Shown piece after piece: positions 45,123 to 54,928 of a stretch of 64,000 bases of DNA (positions within the stretch are counted from its first letter, which is position 1; every line of letters starts with the position of its first letter). Source of the DNA: Datura wrightii (Eukaryota; Streptophyta; Magnoliopsida; Solanales; Solanaceae); the NCBI GenBank assembly GCA_035772735.1, contig JASDFA010000016.1, forward strand, positions 144,906,501-144,970,500, in the 5' to 3' direction. The position numbers and the translations under genes are program-made. Below the pieces are notes generated by a model. It saw nothing but the letters and a program-made list of their open reading frames with translations, had not been told where the DNA came from and searched no databases.

Positions 45123-47256
45123 TATTATACCCCGAAAACCCAAGGATCATACTCGGGAGTCAAACAGGGAAAATTGAGAAAATGTTGCAGTAGTGCAGGA
45201 CAAGTCTTTAGACAACTCATGAGGAGACCCCATGAGTCATCAGGTGGCTCGTGCGAAGGCTAGACTGAGCTGAGGAATTGAGGTCCCCACGGGTGTGGGA
45301 ACGACTCATCAGATCAACCATGGGATGAGGTTAGGGATTAAATAGGAGGTCTTACCAGTGTACTTATCGGATGGGACCCCACGAGTCATGGTCAGTCCTA
45401 AAGACTCGTAAGGTGGGTTTTGAGACAGCCTATGGAATATTAATTGACGCTGAGGTAGTGTACTTGACAGGTGACACAACGAGTCTTTGCCCGTCCTGAC
45501 GAGTCGTCAGGTCACCCGTTAGGGTCATCTGGCAGTTATTTTCTGTGAATTAGTAAGGGCCTTCTCGTAATTTCCTAAACTCCTAAGGCCTAAACTATGT
45601 CATTTTAAGGTAGGAATAGGGTCTTTTAAGGGGAGTTAGTCCATGTTAAGCCTCATTTGTGCATGCAAGAGCTAGAGAAGGGAGTAGAAGGTGATTCAAG
45701 TGTTCTTCCTCAAATTTCTCAAAATTTCCATCTTGGGCTTTCAAGGGGAAATTAAGAACCAAGTGTTCCCAGGTATATAGGGTTTAGAATGGGTGAATCC
45801 TTTCACTCCCATGGCCAAACTTCATTTTGAATCATGAATTCTCCTATTCAAGTCTATGGGGTTTTACCCAAATACATGAAAATGTGATTTCTCTTTATGG
45901 ATATGATTTAATTTAGTTTTAATTATGGAATTATGAATGATGTGCATATCTTATATTATTTTCTTTAAAATCATGTTTCAAGCTATTTAAATCTAAAATT
46001 TCCATTGATGAAAGTTCATGAAAGTTATGATTTAGGATGAGTATTCAATATTTCGAGTTTATTGATGATGGAAAAACATGATTTCAAGTTCCCATGTTTA
46101 TGAACATATTTTTGAAAAGAATTGAGTATGTTAAAGTATCGGCCAATGCCTACATGTTGAAGAATGATTTACGATTTGTGAAATGAATTACATGATTTAT
46201 CGATCTATGATGTCGACCGATGAAAAGGGCCTTTGATTCTTGTCTAAGCATGTTTTAAAGGGGATTAATGATGATAAATGTTATATTTTGGATATTGAAT
46301 TTTAATTCATGGTGTTATTGATTTATGTATTAGCCTATATGCATATTTTTGGGAGCCATGTCTAGCACCGAGCAGCCCGACGTTCAGAGGACTATGGCGG
46401 TGTCTCATAACCACATGCCACCGTGGTTTCTAATGTTATGTATTGTATTGATATCGATCCCCTAAAATGTGATATCACGCCTAATGCACGAGCCTCGCCT
46501 GGCAAGCTAGGGTCGGCTCTGCCCACTTTAGTGATATAGTTGGGGCATCATGAAAGGCTCTACCATGATGGTGACGGTTAAGATGAGTCCTCCCATCGTT
46601 CCACATGTTTTATGCAATGTTATATTTATGTTACTGGCAAGTTATGTTTTGATAAATTTTACATACGATTATAATAATGAATGATTTATAAATGATTTGA
46701 AAGTATTAAGCCATATGTTTATTTACGAAGTTTATGATACAAACAAGATATCCTTCTCTTATGTTTATTTATGAGTTTATTTTACTTTTAAATGTCCATT
46801 TTACTTACCTTGCATACTCGGTACATTCTACGTACTGACTGTATACTTTCTATGCTGTATCATTTCATGATACAAGGTCCAGATCTAAGGATCATCCTCA
46901 TCCTTAGTTCACCTTAGTTCTCTCTCTCAGCTATTGGTAAATCCTCATGTTCCGAGGGTCGTTTGACAAACTTTCATGTTATTTATGTTTCAGTATTGTT
47001 CGGGTTAGTTGGGGATGTTTTCCTATCAACCCATCTTATGTAGTAAAGGCTTTCAGACAGGATGTAGAGCTTAGCTTATGTAAATTCCTAGTACTTCTAG
47101 TTTTTACGCTATGCTTACATTTTCGTTATGTTTTATTCTATGTATTACGCTTTATTAAATGATATTAGATGTATGCATGTGCCATGGGTCGACTTGGGGT
47201 CTTTCGGGGTCCCTTGTCCCGTGTCTACGATCCGGGTGTACGTTTAAGTCATGACA
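45123..47256 (+). repeat. 5' LTR of Tekay-like element I
   Basis: About 2,134 bp from TATTATACCCC (TGTTATACCCC in the right copy, so TG became TA) to CATGACA. Palindromes of the ACGAGTCGT type lie at 45195-45520; donor CCAG|GTATAT at 45773, CGGTAC/GTACTG at 46819-46837, acceptor-like TACAAG ending at 46876. Colinear with LTR1-3 but a distinct subfamily. Confidence 0.82.
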
Positions 47257-47260
47257 AACT

Positions 47261-47278
47261 TTGTATCAGAGCAATAGA
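47261..47278 (+). other. Primer-binding site of I (initiator tRNA-Met type)
   Basis: TTGTATCAGAGCAATAG just after the LTR end; one base from TTGGTATCAGAGC. Confidence 0.75.
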
Positions 47279-47470
47279 TTTGGAATGTCCTAGGGTGTCT
47301 GAAAGCCGAGTTAAGTAGAGTACTTTTGATGGGCATGAAGAGCGCCACACCTATGATGAAGAGTCTAAGAGACGTTTAGGAAATGTTCCCTTCCTTTATA
47401 AGTCTACCTTGTTCCATGAGTTTAACTCTCTTCCTTCCTCTAACTCGTGTGATACGCGTGTGTAGAATCA

Positions 47471-48235
47471 TGTCTTCTTAGAACAACGATGGAAGTCAAC
47501 CAGCACCATCAACTCCAATGGATTCCTTGCAAGTTACTAATGCGGAGCTCGGAGCCGCTCTTAGAGTGTTGATGCGAGCTATGATCACCCAGCCTGGCCA
47601 GCGGGCTATCGCACTGGTGAACCCTATTGGGGAAGCAGCAGCTACTGGGACTCAAGGACTCATGAAGGAGAGCCCACCAGAGGTTGGTAACTCAAGTGTG
47701 GTTGGGAAGTATAGAGGGGGCAGGAGGGAGAAAAAGAGGCCCAGGGCTAGTGACCTTGAGGGGTCCCAAAAGGGTCGAGTAGGGGGAGTGGCTCTCAAAT
47801 CCGTCAGAAGTCTCAAGCCCAAGCTTGGGGATACAAGCCCCGGGTGAGAGAGATTACTTACCCAACTTGCGGGCGTTGCAGGAAGCACCACTGAGGAGAA
47901 TGCTTGGCAGGTTCAGATATTTGCTTTTATTGTGTCCACCTCAGTCATAAACACAAGGATTGTGCTGCAGCCAAGCGATACGGTCGAAAAGGCCGTGCTC
48001 TGAATCCCTCTCCATCAGTTCCAGCAAGTTGCCTACCTCCACAGCACAGGGTGTCAAGAGCGAGTGGTGGTCGACCTCAGATGTACATCTCGGGTATGTT
48101 ATAAGCTTTTGCATCGAACCTACCCTAATTCCCAATTTCGAGAGCCTACTATACAAGGTACGGGATTCTTGTATGCACCTTAGTATGAGATCTATTTTGC
48201 TGGAGGTAGGCAAAGGCTAAGAGTATGAAGTATTC
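47471..48235 (+). pseudogene. gag: gag of element I, internally deleted
   Basis: The start ATG at 47471 (MSS) soon meets a stop. The open piece 47518-47847 begins MDSLQVTNAELGAALRVLMRAM, then jumps to a basic linker (GRREKKRPRASD), so the central gag domain is missing. Next come two knuckle-like units, CGRCRKHH and CFYCVHLSHKHKDC (CX2CX4HX4C, 47922-47963), with a TGA between them. The remainder fades before 48235. Confidence 0.7.
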
Positions 48236-49380
48236 AGTGATAGCTTTGGAGGTTAATGGGTAGTTTGGAGCTAGTGATATTAGTGCAACTGTAACAAAGG
48301 GTCCCAGAGCCGTAGAATGATAGCTCTAATCTAAGAGAGAGATGGTAAATGAAGGGACAGGTCGGGTCTTAAGTTTTAGCAAAGAAGTTCTAGGGATTGT
48401 ACTTAGGGATAGTCAACCCATTCTCATTTAGATGTTTCTCTCGTATGTCACTTGATGTTGCGCTCAACCCATGCTTATATTAAGAACTCTATGATAATGG
48501 GCAACCCTTTCAGTCAGTGATCCGAACATTGCTCCATGACTCCATAAATTCGGCTTCATGTCATGACCCTTGTTGCATATGTGAGCTCATATCCCTTAAT
48601 ATGCTCAGCTTTATAAACTCAGTCCTTAGCATCTTCCTTATTGACTCATGAGAATCGTGTTATATCAGGTACATGCCCAGCTTTGATTCCTTGAATAATT
48701 CATGCTCATAATTTCCTTACTCTAGGCTTTATGGGTGGTCCCCACGATGTAAATGATAGTTAAGATATGTACGTCTAGGATAACTACCTACCCCTGCTAT
48801 AGGTGTGAGGCATGTAGAAGTTCAAAAAGTGCAATGATTAACCTAAACCTGGAAGTGCAACAACCCACATGGTAATTTCATGATTTTGACCTATTTCCCT
48901 AGCTTAGACCTTTCCGTATCTTTAGTTTGCTACTTATGAATTGCGGAGATGGATGACACAATTTCCAAGATGATCCAATGAAGATTGGATAAGATTCTCA
49001 GTTTTTAGGAGGTTAGAAGTTTGAGAGGTTTGACCATGGTCAACATTTCAGGTTAACGAGCTCGAATTTGGGTTCTGAAAGTTCTGTTAGTACCGGATAG
49101 TGATTTATGACTTAGTTGGGTAGTTGCATGGGTCCCAAGGTGATTCAAGAGTAATTTTAACTTTTTGGTTAAGTCAGGAACTTTAAGGAGGTTAACTTGA
49201 CCATGGTCGATTTTTGATAAAACAACCTAATATCGGTGGTTGATGATTCCAACAGGCCTGGAATGTGTTTTAAAGTTGAACTGCATATTTGGGTTGTGTC
49301 CGGAGGATTCCAGATGAGCTTCGGGTGGATTTGAACGTTTTGTGTGTTTAGCATGATTCTAAGTATAAGGTATGGTGTCA
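48236..49380 (+). other. Unassigned segment inside element I
   Basis: Holds no convincing ORF and matches nothing else in the window that I can see. It stands where protease, RT and RNase H of I should be. The part from about 48849 (CAACAACCCACATGG onward, with TTGACCATGGTCAAC near 49030 and 49198) resembles the 5' region of another LTR, but I find no mate. Possibly a further truncated insertion. Confidence 0.35.
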
Positions 49381-50384
49381 TGGTTCAGGATGGATCGAAA
49401 TTTTTTCTTGATGACCGGGGGCAAAGCTAGATAAGGTGAGGATCCTATCTTAGTAAGGTCGAAGGCAGTCGTTCAGATCAGAAGGTAGAGGTTGTTCCAA
49501 AGGGGGAGATGGGGTACTTCAATAATAGGGTAGTTGGGGTGATCATTGCCTCTTATTGAGTTTGCATATAATAACAGTTACCATGCCAGCTTTGGTATGG
49601 CTCCGTTTGAGGCTCTTTACCGGCAAAGATGAAGATTGCCCATCGAATGGTTCGAGGTTGGTGAGGCAGCAATGATAGGGCCAAATTCAATTCATGAAGC
49701 TACGGAGGAGGTTCAGATAATAAGGGAAGGATTGGAAACAGCCCCTAGTCGCCAAAAGTCTCATGCGGATGCGAGGAGGATGGATCTTGAGTTAAGGTTG
49801 AGGTATTCTCCAATGAAGGGAGTGATGCGATTTGGAAAGAAAGGGAAACTCAGTTCCTGATATGTTGGTTCCTACCAGGTTGTGAGAAGAGTTGGTAAAG
49901 TGGCATATGAGTTAGACTTTCCATCGGAGTTACCTTCAGTTCATCCCGTCTTTCATGTGTCGCTTTTGAAAAAGTGTTTGGATGATCCAGCCTTGGTAGT
50001 CCCTATAGACAGTTTTGGTGAAAAAGACAGCCTCGATTATGAAGAAATTCCCGTTGAAATCTTGGATCGTCACATTCGGAGGCTGAGGACCAAAGATGTA
50101 GCTTCAGTTAAAGTATTATGGAGAAATGAACATGTTGAGGGAGCTACGCGGGAAGCCGAAGCAAATATGATGGCTAGATACCCACACCAGTTCCCTGCCG
50201 GCTCAATTTCAGTTTGAGGTATCATTTTTTGCACTAAACCTCTAATCAGTTTTCATGTTCCGTTCATGCGTACAAGTTGTTTTATGATGTAGTAAATGTA
50301 AGAGATGTCTGCATTTAGCTCAACTATGTGGTTCTTTTCGGTGGTAGTCAATTCATCAGCTGAAATTATTAGTATTTGTGTATG
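49381..50384 (+). pseudogene. Integrase C-terminus and chromodomain of element I
   Basis: Starts in the RNase H-integrase spacer, skips the zinc end and catalytic core (a deletion near 49530), then reads PLIEFAYNNSYHASFGMAPFE, WFEVGEAAMIGPN and YSPMKGVMRFGKKGKLS followed by a stop. The piece 49882-50217 is open for 111 codons: RRVGKVAYELDFPSELPSVHPVFHVSLLKKC, then a well-kept chromodomain (ILDRHIRRLRTKDVASVKVLWRNEHVEGATREAE), the best preserved in the window. The 3' UTR is interrupted at 50389 by element D. Confidence 0.8.
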
Positions 50385-50389
50385 GTGAT
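50385..50389. repeat. Target-site duplication GTGAT of element D (left)
   Basis: GTGAT at 50385-50389 and at 56364-56368 flank element D exactly. The 3' UTR of I continues on both sides. Confidence 0.92.
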
Positions 50390-51824
50390 TGCTCGGTGCT
50401 TTGGTAGGGGTTAAAAACCGACACGCAAGTGCACGTTGTCAAACAAGTAATAAAGTGGCTAAGTAAGCCAAGTATCGATCCAAGGAGACTCTGGATAAGT
50501 AAAATTGCTTAAGTATACTATATTCTAGTTTACTTCTAATTATGTTGACAACAATGTAACCAAAAGTTAAATAATTTTGTTTATAAACTATATACTAAAA
50601 CTATTAACAAATATTTACTTGAATTGAAACTATGGATAAGAGCCTGCCAAGGTTAAGAACAAGTAATGAATTCGATAGTAATCATAATTCGGTTATTCTT
50701 CTCTTCATGTTGCTAGCCAAGAACATTAGCCTAGAGATTAAAACTCTCGTATTTAATCTCACTTTAGAATCATAAACCATTCGTCTACATTTCTGTGATC
50801 AAATGCAATTTATGACCTAGCAATACAATTCCGGTTCCTAAATTGACTAACACGGCTTTCAAGTATATTTCTATCAGGAAAGCACATCAAAACCCAATTT
50901 TCCCAAATCAAGTTAAGAACAATACCCTATTAATTCACAACTTTCCAATTTCTTGCTCTCTCGAGTGAAATTGGACTTTTTAGATGTACATAAATGTTGG
51001 TCACACACTAATGCAGTAAAGAACAAGAATTAATAGAACAACATTAAAGAAGAAGATGAAAAACCATATAATTCACAATCAAAATTCAATACACATGTTC
51101 AAAACCTTAGCAAGGAAGAGAATTAGCCACTCATTTGTGGATTGATCATCCTCAAATGAGTGTAAATCATACGTACAATTGATTGAAAGAAGAAAGAAAG
51201 AGAGAAAAACCCTTAGCTTTTTCGTCCCTCAACTGCTGCTAACCCACGTCCTAGCTCTACCAAGTCTTCCCTCTCAAAAATAAACCTAAGTGTGCTATTT
51301 ATATTAGTAGGAATCTTTCCCGGATTAACAAGCAACGTGTCACGGAGTGCGTCGCGGAGCACGGCCTCCGTGACACGCTACGAACGCGGAGGCTCTCTGG
51401 AAAATCACCCGAAATCGGCCCAGGCAGCACCTTGCCGCGTTGGCAACGTGTCACGCTGCCTGGGCAGTGCGTTGTAGCCCCATGGTCGCAGAGTCCACCT
51501 GCCGTGGCACGTTGCCAATGCGCAGGTGGGCTGTTTTGAGCGGCCTGCCTGCCGTGGCACTTTGTCGACGCGCCGGTGGGCTGTTTTGTGCCTCTTCCTT
51601 GCCGACGTTCGCGTGTTAATTCTGTTTCCAAGCTTCTACTTCACCAACTCATGGATTAGTTACTCAAACATCATCAAAACCTACAAAACAAAGGCTAATC
51701 ATGTTGGTTAGCACATATCTCCACATTATATAAAATTACATGAAAATGTATACAATAACTTAGATAAACAAGACTAATTGAAGTAATAAAGAGTATCTCG
51801 GGCATATATTTTTGCCCGTTATCA
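50390..51824 (-). repeat. 3' LTR of element D
   Basis: 1,435 bp, bounded by TGCTCGG and TTATCA on the plus strand. Contains the LTR-start hairpin CGGGCA/TGCCCG (51799-51818), the GC-rich hairpin (51336-51377), TATAAATA on minus (51296-51303), and two 40-bp repeats at 50-bp spacing (51499-51538 and 51549-51588). Confidence 0.93.
51336..51377 (-). repeat. GC-rich hairpin upstream of TATA in 3' LTR of D
   Basis: CGTGTCACGGAG/CTCCGTGACACG as in B, a perfect 12-bp stem. The TATA box (minus) lies about 33 bp away. The 5' LTR copy at 55875-55916 is identical in both arms. Confidence 0.78.
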
Positions 51825-53753
51825 CAACCCCACACTTAAAGCCTTGTTCGTCCTTGAACAACCTTTTACATATCATGCATATGGAGACTCCCACATAACT
51901 AATTTAGCAAGAGAATTCAAGTTACGGCTATAATGATTACGTAAGATACACGCTAAAAATAGAGCATGCCTGATTTGATCATTGAAATGAAGTACAACTA
52001 TGTTAAGACTTCTTAACCTCAAGAATCGACTCTCAATCTTAGCAAACTCATGCAAATCAACTGATTAAGAAATCCCACATGAATTATATCCTTCATTCAA
52101 CATGTGCCCCTTACGGAAAGAGAGTTACCCAATTTCACACGCAAAAATGATTTTTTTATATCACATGTGTGGGTATATGAATATAATTACGCTCACTCTC
52201 ACAAAGAATTCACATGCATCATGTAATGACCCATAAGATTGCCCTTAGTGTTTTATTCCACTAATATAAGGATGTGTGAATGTAAGATCAAGTAGGACTT
52301 TTTAGGTTGTAATGTAACTCAGGTGCGGGTAGGTACTATTATGATCAGTAATAGTGACTATCTTTCCTAAGCGCTTTTAATACATCACGCCTTCATTACA
52401 AACTTCCCTTCCCTCACTTCACTTTTTTTCTCCTTTTAGTTTTCTTTTTCCTCTTTTGTTCCCCCATTTCTTTCGACACTTTTAGCTTATTAGTAAGGAG
52501 TACTTAAGCAATATGTTTCATTCATTCCTTTTCTTACTCCCTACTAATAACCAACCATTTTCACACAAATGCACCTTTTTCCTTTTCTCAACTATTTACA
52601 ACTTGCTATTTTTCCTTCTTTTCCATTCTTCTCACTCCTTTACCCTTTCGGATTTTTCCTTTAAGCGCTTCGGAGTTTTGGTTCAATTTCAAGGCTAATG
52701 AAAGAAAAAGGATTAAGCTTATGTTGCAGCTGTCAAAGAATAGGCTCAAGGCTCAATGGGGTTAACTAGGATTAATTTTTCAGGTAGGTATAATGAGGGA
52801 TAAAAAGTTGGTTCATTCAAAGAAATGCCTATATCATTTCCTCCAATTCACATCCTTCATTTCGTTTTATAAACACACCAGGCAAGTTCTAGACAATCCA
52901 CAATAGCACGGAATACTCAAAAACCTTACACTCATGGCACATGCTCAAATCAAGACACAATCAATAGACTCTTACTCAGCTAATCACAAGAATTCAGAAT
53001 TAAGCTTCAAACATATTGAGTCAAAGTCAAGAGCCTAAGTATCTCAAACAAAGTTATACAATTGCATGCTTCATACTGAACATACTTGCATCTTACAACC
53101 ATGTATAGCACATAAAAAGAACATCAAGCCCCAATTAGTTATGGTTTCAAAAACCCAAAACCTATCGACTAATTTTCCTCAAGACGGTCGTCATCCATCC
53201 ATCGTCGGAAACAATCACTAACTATGACTAAAAAAAACATTATATACAGACAACAGAAAGAAAGAAAAAGAAAATTTTTATTCTTCGGTTCAAAGACCCC
53301 CCGTCGGAAAATAACCGAAAAGAAAAACCAACAGGTGATGAAGTCATGCTTAATTCACAAAAAATTTTCAAATTTTTCAAATTTCTCACCAACTTTTGCA
53401 CAAGCATTACATTCACCAAAATCGTTAAGCACATAAAATTTTGAAATTTCCTAGAAATTTCCCTCACCCCACACTTAAATCATGCTATGTCCGCATAGCA
53501 TCAAACTAAAGGTTACAAAGGGTGAGAAATACTCCCTGAGGCCTTTAGGCCTAGCTGACAGCATGGTTGAACAACTATGGACAAGTGGGTGTTCAACCCC
53601 ACACTTTTTCTTTTCCATGCTTGTTAGCTTCCTCCTCCACGGGTACTCAGACTTCCCCTCCATCTGTGCTTAACTTTTTACCAAAACAACACAAGATGAA
53701 AAATAAATAAAATAAACATAAATGCAAGAAATTAAAATGGTACCCATGGTACC
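51825..53753 (-). other. 3' UTR of element D with purine tracts
   Basis: On minus, the tract TTTAAGTGTGGGGTTG (51825-51840) abuts the 3' LTR. Two more copies of AAGTGTGGGGTT/AAGTGTGGGGTGA lie inside at 53594-53606 and 53464-53480. Conserved blocks shared with B and F occur near 53180-53215 and 52740-52780. Several C/T-rich low-complexity stretches (52380-52680). No ORF I would support. Confidence 0.65.
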
Positions 53754-53802
53754 CTTGGGTTGCCTCCCAAGCAGCGCCTAATTTTACGTCGTGGCACGAC
53801 GT
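53754..53802 (-). repeat. Two-stem-loop motif of element D (best-preserved copy)
   Basis: On minus: ACGTCGTGCCACGACGT (a near-complete palindrome), AAAATTAGGCGCTG, then CTTGGG-AGGCAA-CCCAAG. Both stems pair perfectly. It starts 61 bases after the stop of the zinc-knuckle ORF. Confidence 0.82.
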
Positions 53803-53863
53803 ACCAAGTTTCACCACTTTTTCCTCCACCTTGAGGATATGAATCTCACCCCTAATTTCTTTT

Positions 53864-54757
53864 CTAATTTCCTCTTATGCTCGAGGGGTGGTGGTGAAAA
53901 ATTGTAAGGACCAAGCAGTAGATGTTTTCTTTTGAAGTTATTGGCCCTTGACTAAGTGAAGTCATTTCGTTGCTTCGGTTAGCAAATTTCAGAATATACG
54001 GGGCTTGGTCTTCCTCTAGACATTTCTCTACAAACTTGGAAGACTCTATTTCTAGGTTGTCAACCAAATTTAATGTTGAAAAATGCGTAGAGTGTGGTCT
54101 AATACACCTCAACTCTGAAACTGCATTGTGCTTGACCTCCTTACTTGTATACACCTTTTCATCATTGACATCTATTTCTCCATTACTGTCAGCTGGGGGA
54201 TACTCTATTTCTCCTTTCAAGAATGGATTTTCAGTCAGTGTGAGCTCATCACGGGGACACTCAAGACTTTCCAATTGTTGGGCTTCATCTAAAAATTCAC
54301 CCTTATCTTCCTCTTGTAGTCCCTCTTGAATATTGGCTAAAACTGTTGCCTGCGATTGACCACACGCTTCCGCTTCAGCAATCATCTCCGTGAATTTGAT
54401 GCTCATCCTGCTTACGGCCTCGGCATTCTCCTTTTGATGAACTATCAATTCTGCCATAGACTCCTTCATTGCTTCTGATTGCTCCAGGAGTTGTTTCATC
54501 ATGTCTTCTATTTGAACTTGGCGTCCCAAGTCCTCATTTTCAACATGCCTATATTCAGAAAAAACAACAGAAGGATCATAGTAGGGGCTTGGGGGAGGGG
54601 AATATGCCTTTGGACAATCACCCCAATGGCCATATTGACACCCACATATATTGCACGTATTACAGTTTTGCCACAAGTGGGGTCCTCCACAGTTCAGACA
54701 AGATTCACTAAAATATGAGTATCCACCATTGAAACCATTTATATTCCACGATGTCAT
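53864..54757 (-). CDS. Double zinc-knuckle protein of element D (297 codons, function unknown)
   Basis: The only ORF of element D, with an ATG at 54757 about 150 bp after the primer site. Residues 20-48 form two Cys/His units: C20-X2-C23-X3-H27-X4-C32 and C35-X2-C38-X5-H44-X3-C48. These resemble nucleocapsid knuckles but with X3 and X5 spacings instead of X4, and they stand at the N-terminus. Residues about 80-150 are Glu/Lys/Met-rich and could form a coiled coil. The C-terminal third has VKHNAVSELRCIRPHSTHFSTLNLVDNLEIESSK, conserved in F. There is no gag core, protease or membrane span. Inferred role: RNA binding or packaging of the element RNA into particles of another element. I do not recognise a named family. 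Confidence 0.72.
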   Translation of the reverse strand: MTSWNINGFNGGYSYFSESCLNCGGPHLWQNCNTCNICGCQYGHWGDCPKAYSPPPSPYYDPSVVFSEYRHVENEDLGRQVQIEDMMKQLLEQSEAMKESMAELIVHQKENAEAVSRMSIKFTEMIAEAEACGQSQATVLANIQEGLQEEDKGEFLDEAQQLESLECPRDELTLTENPFLKGEIEYPPADSNGEIDVNDEKVYTSKEVKHNAVSELRCIRPHSTHFSTLNLVDNLEIESSKFVEKCLEEDQAPYILKFANRSNEMTSLSQGPITSKENIYCLVLTIFHHHPSSIRGN

Positions 54758-54904
54758 GTCAATAAGGGTGTACGAACAAGTAGAAAAATAAAATAAAATA
54801 AAGAAGAATTAAAACAAACACTAGACCAAGTTGTCAACACTTAAGAAAATAAAACCAAAATACAGTAAATTTATACTTAAAACAATTTCACCAATTGCCA
54901 AGTC

Positions 54905-54922
54905 TCCCCGGCAACGGCGCCA
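54905..54922 (-). other. Primer-binding site of D (exact tRNA-Asp type)
   Basis: Minus strand TGGCGCCGTTGCCGGGGA, the consensus for Athila/Tat elements with no mismatch, six bases from the 5' LTR. Confidence 0.88.
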
Positions 54923-54928
54923 AAAACT

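Noticed and set aside
47652..47891. Frames antisense to the gag of I
   Set aside because: Shadow of the basic linker in the sense frame.
51299..51631. 110-codon minus-strand frame present in both LTRs of D
   Set aside because: It spans the hairpin and tandem repeats of U3 upstream of the TATA box; shared only because the two LTRs are near identical.
53864..54757. A host zinc-finger gene
   Set aside because: It lies between perfect LTRs of D directly after a primer-binding site, and F carries a homologue in the same element position.
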